From contig NZ_JAKSYJ010000168.1 in assembly GCF_022829365.1 (NCBI RefSeq), forward strand, positions 23,252 through 87,251: a DNA stretch of 64,000 nt, given 5' to 3'. How positions within the stretch are numbered: position 1 is the first letter of the stretch; each line of letters opens with the position of its first letter. Positions 40,198 through 49,718 of the stretch are shown here, piece by piece. The DNA is from Methylobacterium sp. J-077 (lineage in GTDB: Bacteria > Pseudomonadota > Alphaproteobacteria > Rhizobiales > Beijerinckiaceae). Below the pieces are notes generated by a model, which was not told the DNA's origin, ran no database searches, and saw nothing but the letters and a program-made list of their open reading frames with translations. A program made the translations under genes and the position numbers.

Positions 40198-42363
40198 CTA
40201 ATCCAGCCGCGCCAGCCGGTCGAGAAGCGCCCGGTCGTGCAACAGCGCCATGCGCTCCTTCGGAGAGAGCCAAGCCCGCGCTTCCGGCACGGTCTTGGCC
40301 TCGCAAATCTTGGCGGTGGCCAGCGTCTGGTCCGGGTCGATGGCGCCGCGGGGGCGGGACAGGCCGGCGGGGAGCATGCGGGCATGGGCCTCGGCCAGCA
40401 CCGGGTCGGCGTGAAGGGCGGACAGCGCGTCGGCATCGTCGAGCCCCTGGGCGGCGTTGCGGGCCGCCAGGGCGCCGGCCCGGATTGCGATCTCGGGCGG
40501 GGTCGCCTCTTCCGGGGTGGCGAGCAAAAGGCGACGCTTGAGGGCGAGGCCAAGGCCGAGCTGGCCGCTCGCCCAGGAGATCGGGATCGCCAGCACGAGA
40601 CCCAGGATCGTCGGGCTCATCCAGAGGAACAGGGAGGTCGCGAGGGCGAAGGCTGCGATCCCGGCGACCAAACCGAGCACCGTGTGCCAGCGATGGCGGG
40701 CGACGATGTCGCGCATCGGGATCGAGCCGTCGTCCCGGCGCTGTGGGTTCCAGCCGGTGTCGCGCCCGAGCAGGATGCCCATCACCGAACCGGACTGGAT
40801 CACCATCGCCACCGGGGCGACGAGCGCCGAGAGCAGGATCTCGACCAGGCTGGACAGGATCAGCCGCCCGGCACCGCCACAGGCCCGGCGCACCGGGCGG
40901 TCGAGGAGGGCCAGGATCAGGCCGAGGATCTTGGGGGCCAGCAGCACCGCCATGGTCAGGCCGAACAATTGCAGCGCGCGGACCGGGTCGAACCGCGGGA
41001 AGACCGGCGAGAACCCGGCGCCGCCGAAATAGTCCGGCCGCTCGGTGGCGGTCTGCAGCACGAGCAGGATACCGACGACGAGCTGGCACAGCCAGAACGG
41101 GGAGGCGAGGTAGCCGGCGATGCCGGTGGCGAAGTGCTGCCGGGTCGCCGCGTGCAAGCCGGCGGCGCCGATCACCCGGGCGTGCTGGAGGTTGCCCTGT
41201 GCCCAGCGGCGGTCACGCACCGCCACGTCGATCAGGGAGGGCGGGCTCTCCTCGTAGGAACCCGGCAGACGGTGCAGCATGTAGACCGCCCAGCCGGCCC
41301 GGCGGATCAGCGCCGCCTCGACGAAGTCGTGGGACAGGATGTGGCCGCCGAACGGCGGCTTCCCGGGCAGGTCCGGCAGGCCGCAGGCTTGCGCGAAGGC
41401 GCGGGTGCGGATGATGGCGTTGTGGCCCCAGTAATTGCCGTCGCGCCCCGACCAGGCTGACAGCCCGGCGGCGATCACCGGCCCGTAGATCCGCGCGGCG
41501 AATTGCTGGAGCCGGGCGAATAGGGTGTTGCGGTTGATGATGAGCGGCAGGGTCTGGATGATCCCTGAATCCGGGTCGGCCTCCATGGCGGCGGCGAGCG
41601 CCACGATCGCCGGGCCGCTCATCAGGCTGTCGGCATCGAGCACCAGCATGTGGTCGTAATGGCCGCCCCAGCGGGTGACGAAGTCGCCGATATTGCCGGC
41701 CTTGCGGTGATGGTTCTTGGGCCGGTGGCGGTAATACAGCCGGGCGCCGGGGCCGAGGCGGCGGCGCAGGTCGAGGAAGGCGCGCTCCTCGGCGATCCAG
41801 GCATCGGCCTGGGTCGAATCCGAGAGCACGAACCAGTCGAAATGGTCGCCGAGCCCGGTGGCCTCCACGGCCTCGCGCATGGCCTCCACGCCCGCGAAGG
41901 TCCGGGCGGTGGCCTCGTTGTAGACCGGCATCAGCACGGCGGTGCGGGTGTGGAGCGCGGCAGGCACCGGGTCCGGGCGCGACCGGCGCAGCAGTAGCGC
42001 GAAGCCGAGCAGGCCGCTGGTGAAGGCGAGTGCGATCCACGAGAAGGTCAGGCAGAACAGCACCACCAGGACCAGCTGGAGGGCGGTCGGGCTGCCGGAG
42101 ACCGACACGGTCTCGACCATCTGCCAGCCGCCGTAGCCGGTGAGCGCCAGCGCGCCACCGAACACGAACAGCCGCGCTGCCCAGGGCGACCTGCGCCTGC
42201 GCGTCGGCCGATGGGCGGCGGCGCGATCCCAGCGCGCGAGATCCTGCACCGGCATCGCCAGGGGCGCCTCGGGCGGCATCGCAGCGGTGTTGTCGGAACG
42301 CGCGGGGCCGGCAACCGGGTGGGATGCGGGCGGCGGCAACGTCGTGGTCTCGTCCAGGCGCAC
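40198..42363 (-). CDS. opgH: Glucan glucosyltransferase OpgH
   Basis: 721 residues, a membrane-bound GT2 enzyme that polymerises glucose for osmoregulated periplasmic glucans. Visible: two N-terminal membrane helices, VLMPVYNEATAR, LSDST, VLDADSLMSG, HNAIIRTRAFAQACGLP, QGNLQHARV (the QxxRW region as DRRWAQGN) and several C-terminal membrane segments. It follows opgG by 38 bp in the same direction, the normal opgGH operon. In some bacteria OpgH also affects cell size. Confidence 0.93.
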   Translation of the reverse strand: MRLDETTTLPPPASHPVAGPARSDNTAAMPPEAPLAMPVQDLARWDRAAAHRPTRRRRSPWAARLFVFGGALALTGYGGWQMVETVSVSGSPTALQLVLVVLFCLTFSWIALAFTSGLLGFALLLRRSRPDPVPAALHTRTAVLMPVYNEATARTFAGVEAMREAVEATGLGDHFDWFVLSDSTQADAWIAEERAFLDLRRRLGPGARLYYRHRPKNHHRKAGNIGDFVTRWGGHYDHMLVLDADSLMSGPAIVALAAAMEADPDSGIIQTLPLIINRNTLFARLQQFAARIYGPVIAAGLSAWSGRDGNYWGHNAIIRTRAFAQACGLPDLPGKPPFGGHILSHDFVEAALIRRAGWAVYMLHRLPGSYEESPPSLIDVAVRDRRWAQGNLQHARVIGAAGLHAATRQHFATGIAGYLASPFWLCQLVVGILLVLQTATERPDYFGGAGFSPVFPRFDPVRALQLFGLTMAVLLAPKILGLILALLDRPVRRACGGAGRLILSSLVEILLSALVAPVAMVIQSGSVMGILLGRDTGWNPQRRDDGSIPMRDIVARHRWHTVLGLVAGIAAFALATSLFLWMSPTILGLVLAIPISWASGQLGLGLALKRRLLLATPEEATPPEIAIRAGALAARNAAQGLDDADALSALHADPVLAEAHARMLPAGLSRPRGAIDPDQTLATAKICEAKTVPEARAWLSPKERMALLHDRALLDRLARLD

Positions 42364-42401
42364 GGCGGGGTGTGATCCTCGGGGTGATCGGCGAAAGAAA
42401 C

Positions 42402-43982
42402 TTACGGCGTCCAGCGGAACAGCCAGGTCTCGCTGGCGCGGTCCTGGCCGCGCCGCAGCCCCAGACGCAATTCGCTCGCCCGCTCGCTGCCGGGGTCGAG
42501 CTCGAACAGAACCCGCAGGGTGCGGCGCTCCGGGTAGTGGAAGCGGTCCTGCCGGGTGATCGTCCCGGTCGAGGCGCTGAGCGCAATCTCGATCTCGTCC
42601 GGCCGGGCCAACCCGTCGACCGCGAAATCGACCGCGAACAGCCGGCGGTTGCCGGTGCTGCCGTGGCCGCTGCGGCTGTCTTTCACCCGGGCAAGCTCCT
42701 GGGGAAGCGGGTCAGGCCAGCCCTTGGACCAGTGCTGGCGGCAGAGGAAGCGCATCTCGCCGCCCTTGGCGAGTTTGGCCTTCGGGCGCCAATAAGCGAA
42801 GACGTTCTCGTTCAGCTCGGAATCGCTCGGGATCTCGAGAAGCGTCACCGCGCCCTCGCTCCAATCGTCCTGCGGCTCGATCCACAGGGACGGGCGCTGC
42901 TCCCAATGCCGTCGGTCGTCCTCGAAATCATCGTAGGCGCGGGCGCGCTGCATCAGGCCGAAGCCCTTCGGCCCCCGATCTAGGAAGGCCGAGACCTGCA
43001 GCGCTTCCGGGTTGTGCACCGGGCGCCAGATCGGCTCGCCGTAGCCGTTGCGGATCGCCAGCCCCTCCACAGAGAAGGCGGCGGCGCGCAGATCATCGAC
43101 CTTCTGGCGGTCGAGGGGACCGAACAGGTAGCTGCCCTGCATGCCGCCGAGCCCGATATGGTCGAGTTCGTTGCGCGCGAACACGGTGCCGTCGATCCCG
43201 GCCGTGGAGGCCTCCCGGCCCGGCGTGAGCGTCAACCGGAACGCGGCGGCGGCCGATTCCGACTCGACCAGCGCGTGGATGACGATCGGCTGGCCCGGCG
43301 CGGGCGCCTCGATGAACAGGGCGCGGAACAGCGGGAATTCCTCGCCGCGGGAATCGGCGGGACGCAGGGCCAGCGCCCGGGCGTTGATGCCGAAATCTTG
43401 GCCCTCGGCCACCAAGCGGAAGAATGAGGCGCCCTGGAACAGCGCGAAGTCCGACAGGTCGGTCCTATCGCCGAAGCGCGCGCGCAGGCGAAAACCCGAG
43501 AACGCGGCGTCGGCGGTCAAATCGGGTAGGGCGACGTTGGCGGCAATCAGGCTGTCCTTGTCGTAGGCGATCGGCTGGACGAGCCCGTTCTCTACGACGA
43601 AGAGCGAGACCGGCGTGTCGAAGATCGACCCGCGCAGCAGCGGCTCGATCGCGTAGCCGAAATCGCGGTCGGCCCAGATGGCGCGGCCGGGCACCGGGTG
43701 AATCGCCTCGTAGGCGTCCCGAGACAGGCCTTTCAGCACCGCCGGCACGTCGTCGGTCTTCGGCGCGACGTAGGAGGCCGCGGCCCGGGCGCGGGCGATG
43801 TCGATCAGGGTGTCGGCCTCGAACGGCGCGCCAGTGCCGGGGAGGATCGTGGCAGGGTTGGCGCCCTGATCCGCCGCGGTCGCTGATGGAATCGCCGGCA
43901 GAAAACTCGCGGCGGTGCCCATAGCCCCGGCCAATACGGCGCGGCGGGTGGGAGCGGCGGCGAATCCGTCGGCGGTGGTCAT
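42402..43982 (-). CDS. opgG: Periplasmic glucan biosynthesis protein OpgG
   Basis: 526 residues. The N-terminus has a twin-arginine-like export signal (TRRAVLAGAMGTAASFLPAIPSATA). The mature protein has the OpgG/MdoG features FGYAIEPLLRGSIFDTPV, GASFFRLVAEGQDFGINARAL and GMQGSYLFGP. It is thought to modify or branch glucan chains made by OpgH. ATG at 43982 (MTTADG) has AGG six bases upstream and is preferred to the ATG at 43994. First gene of the opgGH operon. Confidence 0.92.
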   Translation of the reverse strand: MTTADGFAAAPTRRAVLAGAMGTAASFLPAIPSATAADQGANPATILPGTGAPFEADTLIDIARARAAASYVAPKTDDVPAVLKGLSRDAYEAIHPVPGRAIWADRDFGYAIEPLLRGSIFDTPVSLFVVENGLVQPIAYDKDSLIAANVALPDLTADAAFSGFRLRARFGDRTDLSDFALFQGASFFRLVAEGQDFGINARALALRPADSRGEEFPLFRALFIEAPAPGQPIVIHALVESESAAAAFRLTLTPGREASTAGIDGTVFARNELDHIGLGGMQGSYLFGPLDRQKVDDLRAAAFSVEGLAIRNGYGEPIWRPVHNPEALQVSAFLDRGPKGFGLMQRARAYDDFEDDRRHWEQRPSLWIEPQDDWSEGAVTLLEIPSDSELNENVFAYWRPKAKLAKGGEMRFLCRQHWSKGWPDPLPQELARVKDSRSGHGSTGNRRLFAVDFAVDGLARPDEIEIALSASTGTITRQDRFHYPERRTLRVLFELDPGSERASELRLGLRRGQDRASETWLFRWTP

Positions 43983-44140
43983 GCAGGCCTGCATCTCAAG
44001 TGGCGGAACGGTGCCTGTATACCGGGAGGCCGGCTGAACCCAGGGTTAAGCCGCGCCTCGGATGGAACGGGCGCGCCTCCGTTGACTTAGGGCAAGCCGG
44101 CTCTCTAATTCCGGAGACTGAATCGCACGGGGGAGGCAGC

Positions 44141-44737
44141 ATGGGATCGTTGCGGGTCACGGGCCACGGCGTGGATCTCGGAGAGAGTCTGCGCGGCCGG
44201 ATCGACGTGCGGATCGCCGCGACGCTCGACAAATACCTCGACTCGCACATGAACGATTCCTGCACCGGCCACGTCACGCTCCGGCGCGATGGAGCCGCCT
44301 ACCGCACGGGTTGCGTGCTTCACCTCGCGTCGGGCCTGACCATTGAGGCGGTAGGCGTGTCGCACGACGCGCGGTCGAGCTTCGAGCAGACTGCCGACAA
44401 GCTTGAGACGCGTCTGCGTCGCTACAAGCATCGGTTGAAGCAGCATGCCAGTGGTCCAAGCGAATCCTCGGCGATCGAGGCCGCCTACGCGGTGTTCGCC
44501 CCGCCGGAGGAGGTTGACGAGGACGAGCCGGAGGACGGGGATTCCCACCCACCGATCGTCGCCGAGAGCACGAAGACGCTGCAGCGCCGGACCATCGGCG
44601 AGGCGGTGACCGCCCTCGACATGACGGGATCCCCGGTGGTTGTGTTCGTCCACGCTGGCACCGGGCGCGTCAACGTCGTATACCGGCGCAGCGATGGAGC
44701 GATCGGCTGGGTGGACCCGCCGGGCGCCATCGACTGA
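44141..44737 (+). CDS. hpf: Long-form ribosome hibernation promoting factor
   Basis: 198 residues, the long form found in most bacteria. The N-terminal ~100 residues (SLRVTGHGVDLGESLRGRIDVRIAATLDKYL, RRDGAAYRTGCVLHL) bind the 30S decoding centre. A linker with acidic repeats follows, then a C-terminal dimerisation domain (VVVFVHAGTGRVNVVYRRSDGAIGWVDP). GGGGAGG precedes ATG at 44141. The hpf-ptsN order is the normal alphaproteobacterial one, without rpoN here. Confidence 0.92.
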   Translation: MGSLRVTGHGVDLGESLRGRIDVRIAATLDKYLDSHMNDSCTGHVTLRRDGAAYRTGCVLHLASGLTIEAVGVSHDARSSFEQTADKLETRLRRYKHRLKQHASGPSESSAIEAAYAVFAPPEEVDEDEPEDGDSHPPIVAESTKTLQRRTIGEAVTALDMTGSPVVVFVHAGTGRVNVVYRRSDGAIGWVDPPGAID

Positions 44738-44871
44738 CGCGTGTGGACCGGGAGGAACAGAGCCGGAACCGGCTCGTTCTCCGGCCCATTTATAGTCGGG
44801 GGCGTCATGCGAGGCGCCCCCGCGACGAGGCCCGTTCCGACGTGGACGGGTGACGGGGCAACGGTCGATCG

Positions 44872-45339
44872 ATGCCAATTCTGGAATTCCTCGACCCTGA
44901 ATCGGTCGTGCAGTCCCTGCGCGCGCGCGCCAAGAAGCAAGTTCTTCAAGAACTGGCGGCACAGGCTGTGCGCCGGCTGCCGGCGCTCGACGAGCGGCCG
45001 GTCTTCGACACGCTGCTCCAGCGCGAGCGCCTCGGCTCGACCGGAATCGGCGACGGCGTGGCGATCCCGCACGGCAAGCTGCCCGGGCTCGACCGGCTGT
45101 TCGGCTTGTTCGCGCGGTTCGACCGGCCGGTGGATTTCGAGGCTCTGGATGGGCAGCCGGTGGATGTCGCATTCCTGTTGCTTGCCCCCGAGGGCGCTGG
45201 CGCCGATCACCTGAAGGCGCTCGCCCAGGTTGCCCGGGTCCTGCGCGAGCCCGGCATGCTCAACCACATCCGTGCCGCCCGCGATTCCAGTGCGCTCTAC
45301 GCGCTCCTGACTCGCTCGACGGCGCCGCAGGCCGCCTGA
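44872..45339 (+). CDS. ptsN: Nitrogen-PTS regulatory protein EIIA-Ntr
   Basis: 155 residues, a complete EIIA-Ntr domain with the phosphorylation site H67 in GVAIPHGKL. Acts at the end of the nitrogen phosphotransferase chain and regulates potassium transport, stress and carbon-nitrogen balance. It lies 134 bp after hpf. Its stop overlaps the next start. Confidence 0.93.
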   Translation: MPILEFLDPESVVQSLRARAKKQVLQELAAQAVRRLPALDERPVFDTLLQRERLGSTGIGDGVAIPHGKLPGLDRLFGLFARFDRPVDFEALDGQPVDVAFLLLAPEGAGADHLKALAQVARVLREPGMLNHIRAARDSSALYALLTRSTAPQAA

Positions 45340-45665
45340 TGCCGCTGCCTCGTCTTGCCGCAACCCTCGTGATCCTCGCGGGCCTACCCGGGCTCGCGCA
45401 GGCCCAGGGTGAGGCCACCTGCGCCCGCGATGTCCTGGTGGCCCAATCGATGCAGCGTCAGGCTCTGGAACAGCTGGAGCAGGCGGACGGCGACGACGCC
45501 AAGAACTGCCGCGTGTGGCGCCGCCACGTCGACACGATGCGCCGGGTCGCGAGCGTCTACGGCCGCTGCCTCTCGGGTTCGGAGCGCGTCCAGCGGCTCG
45601 CCCAGGTACAAGGCTCGGACCGGGAATTTTCTGCGGCTATCAAGGCGCGCTGCGGCGGGCATTGA
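45339..45665 (+). CDS. Small secreted hypothetical protein
   Basis: 108 residues starting at the overlap TGATG with ptsN. Signal peptide MPLPRLAATLVILAGLPGLAQAQG with cleavage after AQA. The mature part has four Cys (TCARDVL, KNCRVW, GRCLSG, KARCGG), likely two disulphides, and is helical. Co-expressed with ptsN; function unknown. Confidence 0.7.
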   Translation: MPLPRLAATLVILAGLPGLAQAQGEATCARDVLVAQSMQRQALEQLEQADGDDAKNCRVWRRHVDTMRRVASVYGRCLSGSERVQRLAQVQGSDREFSAAIKARCGGH

Positions 45666-45708
45666 AGGCGGGTTCGACCCCGGGCCGACCGATCCCGTCG
45701 TTAGAAAT

Positions 45709-46491
45709 TCAATCGATCCTGCGCATCATCAGCGGCTCGGCGACCATCTTCACCGGCTTGCCGCGGCCGATCAGGATCGCCGCCCGGGAGCGCTCGGGAT
45801 CGTCCTCGAAGCGGGTGCGGACCCAGCTCGCCAGGAACTTTATGTATTCCGAAGCCAGAAGCTTGGCCGTGGGCGGGCTCTGCCACCAACGATCGGCATC
45901 GAGCCCCTCCGTGACGACCGGATGCGGTAGGACCCGATCGCTGTCCTGGAGGGCGTGGTCCAGCTCAATCAGCGTGCGCGGCATGTGGTAGTTCGAGGTC
46001 ACAACCGCGACCGTGTTGAAACGGTGCGCCCGCATCCAGCGCCGGGTCTCGATGGCGTTGCCGATGGTGTTGCGTGCCCGGTAATCGAGATCGACGCAGC
46101 AGGCGATTAGGGAACGCTGGGTCGGGTTCAGCCGGGCGATCTCGTCGCGGCTGGTGCGCTCGTTGACGCCGGTGATGAGCAGGCGCCGGCCGTAGCCGCC
46201 GGCCAGCAGATCGATCGCATCGCCGATTCTCTGAGCCCCGCCGGTGAGCGCCACGATCCCGTCGGCCCGGTCGGCCGGACTCCGCTCGTGCCGGGCGAGC
46301 GCGCCGACAAAGACCAGGAAGCCGGCGAACAGCACGAGCATTCCAAGACCGGCGCCGAGACCGCAGGTCCAAAGGGCGAGCTGGCGGCGGGGATGCGGCC
46401 GTGCCGGCGCAGAGACGCGGCGCGGGAGAACCCACTCGTTCCAGGCCCAGCCGAGGGCGTCGGTCGGATAGGGGGCCGGTGCGCGTTGCAT
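45709..46491 (-). CDS. DUF218/YdcF-like membrane-anchored protein
   Basis: About 260 residues. An N-terminal membrane helix (WTCGLGAGLGMLVLFAGFLVFVGAL) is followed by the DUF218 core (ADGIVALTGGAQRIGDAIDLLAGGYGRRLLITGV and AVVTSNYHMPRTLIEL). DUF218 proteins such as YdcF and SanA are linked to envelope functions. ATG at 46491 is preferred because the one at 46503 directly abuts the GGAGG. Confidence 0.75.
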   Translation of the reverse strand: MQRAPAPYPTDALGWAWNEWVLPRRVSAPARPHPRRQLALWTCGLGAGLGMLVLFAGFLVFVGALARHERSPADRADGIVALTGGAQRIGDAIDLLAGGYGRRLLITGVNERTSRDEIARLNPTQRSLIACCVDLDYRARNTIGNAIETRRWMRAHRFNTVAVVTSNYHMPRTLIELDHALQDSDRVLPHPVVTEGLDADRWWQSPPTAKLLASEYIKFLASWVRTRFEDDPERSRAAILIGRGKPVKMVAEPLMMRRID

Positions 46492-46643
46492 CCGCGTGGT
46501 CATCCTCCGGAGGATCGGCGCCGAATGCGGCGACCCGGAGGCAGCACGTTCGGCCCCATCCACAGCGACGCGATAACCTTTCCCAAGCGTTAACGGTTTG
46601 CCGGGACCCCCTGTTTCCCCTGCGCGCTCAGGGTTCGGCGCGC

Positions 46644-47612
46644 TCAGGACAGGAAGCGTCGCACCGTGATCCGCGAGACGATTCCCGTGACGAGGGACGC
46701 GATCACGCCGATCAGGATCACGCTGGCGTAGCCGCGCAGCCCGACCTGAACGGCGCCGAACAGAGCCTCGACCTCCTGGCCCGCCGGTCCCGAGCGGGAC
46801 GCGCGCGCGAGCAGCCCTGCGATCGCGAAGGCGAGGATCGCCAGCCCGGCCCCGATCGCGCCGCCGCGCAGACCCAGCCCGAAGAACCGGCGCTGGAACG
46901 CACGGGCGATGTAGTCGTCATCGGCACCGACGAAGTGGAGCACCTCCACCACCTCGCGGTTGCCCGCCATGGCGCCCCGGGTGGCGAAGGTCACGGCCAG
47001 CCCGGTTGCAACCAGCACCAGCACCACCATGCCGATGCCGATGCCCACGAAGGCGTTGGCCGCCGTGGAGAGCCGCTGGAGCCAGAGCGCGTGGTCGTCG
47101 AGGCTCGCCACCCCGGGTAGGGCCTCGGTGAGGCGTGTGCGCAGGCGCTTCAGGTCCGCGCTCCGGCTGTCGGCGAGCTTGAGGGCGATCAGGCGCGGTA
47201 CCGGCAGGTCCGACAGGTCGAGGCCGCTGCCGAGCCAGGGCTCCAGCAGCCGCTCAGCCTCAGCCTTGGAGAACACCCGCGCCTCGGCGATCCCGGGCTC
47301 GGATTTGGCAATCGTGTCGGCCCGGGCCACGTCGGCATCGACGTCCCGGCCGGGGCCGGGCCGCACCTGGATCGTCACCTCCTGGGCGACGTCCCCCTGC
47401 CATTGCCCGGCATTGGTGGCGACGATTTCGGCGGCGCCCGCGCAGAGGCCCGCCAGGAAGGTCAGGATCGCGATGACCGCGGCCAACGACCGCCCGGCCG
47501 CGGTGTCGGTGGGGACCAGGGCGGCGTTGCGGCGCAAATTCGTCGGCAGGGTCGGATCGGCGGGGCCGGTCGGGGGCACGGCCTGGGTCCGGGCGGTAGC
47601 CGGTGCGCTCAT
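46644..47612 (-). CDS. ftsX: Cell division ABC permease FtsX
   Basis: 322 residues. Four predicted membrane helices: one after the cytoplasmic N-terminus (SLAAVIAILTFLAGLCAGAA), then three at the C-terminus (VGIGIGMVVLVLVATGLAVTF and two more), around a periplasmic domain. The N-terminus overlaps the ftsE stop (ATGA). With FtsE it recruits and activates peptidoglycan hydrolases at the division site. Confidence 0.9.
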   Translation of the reverse strand: MSAPATARTQAVPPTGPADPTLPTNLRRNAALVPTDTAAGRSLAAVIAILTFLAGLCAGAAEIVATNAGQWQGDVAQEVTIQVRPGPGRDVDADVARADTIAKSEPGIAEARVFSKAEAERLLEPWLGSGLDLSDLPVPRLIALKLADSRSADLKRLRTRLTEALPGVASLDDHALWLQRLSTAANAFVGIGIGMVVLVLVATGLAVTFATRGAMAGNREVVEVLHFVGADDDYIARAFQRRFFGLGLRGGAIGAGLAILAFAIAGLLARASRSGPAGQEVEALFGAVQVGLRGYASVILIGVIASLVTGIVSRITVRRFLS

Positions 47613-48301
47613 TCCTCGATCCGCAGCCGGCCTTCGCCCAGCACCATCCGGCGGGCGTCGACGGCGTCCATGATGCCGAAGTCGTGGGTCGCGATGATCA
47701 CCGAGGTCCCGAGCTTGTTGAGTTCGAGGAACAGCCGCAGCAGCCGGCGGCCAAGGCCGGGATCGACGTTGCCGGTGGGCTCGTCGGCGAGGAGCAGATC
47801 CGGCCGGGCGATCAGCGCCCGGGCGATGGCGGCGCGCTGCTTCTCCCCGCCCGACAGGAGCGGCGGCAGGGCGTGCATGCGCTCGCCGAGGCCCACCCAG
47901 CGCAGCAGCTCGACTACCTCGGCCCGGTAGCTCGCCTCGGACCGCCCCTGGACTCGCAGGGGCAGGGCCACGTTCTCGTAGGTGGTGAGGTGGTCGAGCA
48001 GGCGGAAATCCTGGAACACCACGCCCATGCGCCGCCGCAGGCTGGTGAGCGCCTTGGCCGAGATGCCGCTGACCTCCTCGCCGAAGATCGAGACCAGGCC
48101 GCGGGTCGGGCGCACCGACAGTAGAATCAGGCGCAGCAGCGTCGTCTTGCCGGCGCCGGAGGGGCCGGTGAGGAACTGAAACGAGCGCGGCGCGATCCGG
48201 AAGCTCACGTCCGACAGCACCTCCGGCCCGAGGCCGTAGCGCATGCCGACATTCTCGAACTGCACCACCGGTCGTTCCGCGCCGGGCAGCAGGCTCTTCA
48301 T
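47609..48301 (-). CDS. ftsE: Cell division ATPase FtsE
   Basis: 230 residues, an ABC ATPase with Walker A GPSGAGKTT, signature LSGGEKQR and Walker B LLLADEPTGNVD. The strand FENVGMRYG begins the nucleotide-binding domain. The ATG at 48301 is favoured over a TTG six codons upstream. Operon ftsE-ftsX is divergent from the zinc-ribbon gene at 48500. Confidence 0.93.
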   Translation of the reverse strand: MKSLLPGAERPVVQFENVGMRYGLGPEVLSDVSFRIAPRSFQFLTGPSGAGKTTLLRLILLSVRPTRGLVSIFGEEVSGISAKALTSLRRRMGVVFQDFRLLDHLTTYENVALPLRVQGRSEASYRAEVVELLRWVGLGERMHALPPLLSGGEKQRAAIARALIARPDLLLADEPTGNVDPGLGRRLLRLFLELNKLGTSVIIATHDFGIMDAVDARRMVLGEGRLRIEE

Positions 48302-48499
48302 GCTCGCCTGTACGTTCAAAGCCGTGCCGGGTTTCGCCGATCCATCGTCCGGAAATCGCCGGATGGGCGGGCGTTTTCAAGGCCGGCCTGATTTCACGGA
48401 CGCTTAACCCTGTTGGTGCACGGTTCCGCAACTGATTTTGCCGACCGCCTCCGGCCGAGATCATCGGAAACGGTCCCTGATGGAACGCATGGCGCGCGT

Positions 48500-49273
48500 A
48501 TGCTGATCGTCTGCCCGAGCTGCGCGAGCGAGTACCGGATCGAGGCCGGCAAGGTCGGCATGGACGGACGCTCGGTCCGCTGTGCCGCCTGCAGGGAGAC
48601 TTGGTTCCTTACCCCGGCCGACGTGCTGGCCGGCCACGAGGCGGAACTGGCCGACAAGGGAGAGGCGGAGCCGGATCCTTTGGCCGACGCCGCCTGGCAG
48701 GAAGCCTCGGCCACGGTCCGGGCCGCCTCCGACACATCCGAGCCGCCACCCAAGCGGCGCCGGGCTCCGTTGAGTTCCGCCCGCGGCAAGGGCTGGCGCG
48801 GCATACCCGGCCTGTCGCCGTCCCTGGCCGTGGGGCTGACGGTGTTGGCAGCATTGCCCCTGGTTTGCCTTGCCAGAACCAGCGTGGTCCGTATGGTCCC
48901 GCAAAGCGCCGCCCTGTTCGCCCGGGTCGGACTGCCGGTGAACGTCCGCGGCATCGAGATCCGCGACGTGGTTGCGTTCAACAACCCCGCAGAGGAGGGC
49001 CGGCCGGCGGAACTCGTGATCGAGGGCGACCTCGTCGGAACAGCCCGGACCGACGTGCCGGTCTCGGCGCTCAGCGTCGAGATCCGCGATGCCGGCGGCC
49101 GCGCGATCCGGACCTTCCCGGTCTCCGCGCCGCGGGCGATGCTCGGCACCGCCGAGACGGCCCGATTCCGGGGGAGCCTGACGAGCCCACCGGCCGCCGG
49201 CCGCGCCGTGGTGCTGCGCTTCGCCGACGCCGAACCGTCGCGTGACGATGCCCGTGCGGCGGCCGGCCACTGA
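48500..49273 (+). CDS. MJ0042-type zinc-ribbon membrane protein
   Basis: 257 residues. N-terminal zinc ribbon with CPSCASEY and CAACRETWF (MJ0042-type), an acidic linker, one membrane helix (LAVGLTVLAALPLVCLA) and a C-terminal beta-rich domain similar to DUF3426. This family is regularly found divergent from ftsEX in Rhizobiales; role in envelope or division is suspected but unproven. Start at 48500 is set by the zinc ribbon. Confidence 0.8.
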   Translation: MLIVCPSCASEYRIEAGKVGMDGRSVRCAACRETWFLTPADVLAGHEAELADKGEAEPDPLADAAWQEASATVRAASDTSEPPPKRRRAPLSSARGKGWRGIPGLSPSLAVGLTVLAALPLVCLARTSVVRMVPQSAALFARVGLPVNVRGIEIRDVVAFNNPAEEGRPAELVIEGDLVGTARTDVPVSALSVEIRDAGGRAIRTFPVSAPRAMLGTAETARFRGSLTSPPAAGRAVVLRFADAEPSRDDARAAAGH

Positions 49274-49718
49274 ACGGGCGCGCGCCGCTTATCACGCTGC
49301 GTATGAGCCAAGCGAGATCCGACGCTTCGAGCACTCAGTGTACGAACCCAAAGTAGAAGATCGCCCAGAGTGACGGCTGATCGGATCAAATCCTCGGCGG
49401 GAGCTTATCAAACAGGTCTAAAGACACATTCAGTCCAACGCACGCAATCGTGAAGTAAATCCATCACAAAATCGGGCGCTGGTCAGGCATCCATAAATTT
49501 TCATCATTCTGATGCAAATCGATCTTTTCTGACTCATTGAAACTCTTGCATGGCTCCCAAAGCCGAACTGATTAGCGCCATTCATAAAAGTGGACGCATT
49601 GTCCTGGTTATAAGCCCCCCTATTGCCTCCCGAGATCGAATCTGAAACTCTAGGTCTGCTGTTGCCCTGGCGAATGATCGCCCGTGCTCGAATTTAGGGT
49701 TGCGGGATCAGTTTTTTC
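49274..49718. other. Intergenic region before the AraC cluster
   Basis: 445 bp, AT-richer than the flanks, with no convincing gene. It probably contains the promoter of the first AraC-type gene, whose GTG lies at 49719 after a T-run. No clear hairpin terminator or repeat was recognised. Confidence 0.4.

Noticed and set aside
38622..40541. 639-residue plus-strand frame across several minus-strand genes
   Set aside because: Crosses the DUF3108, cupin and opgH genes in antisense and has low-complexity Arg/Ala/Gly content. Long stop-free antisense frames are expected in high-GC DNA.
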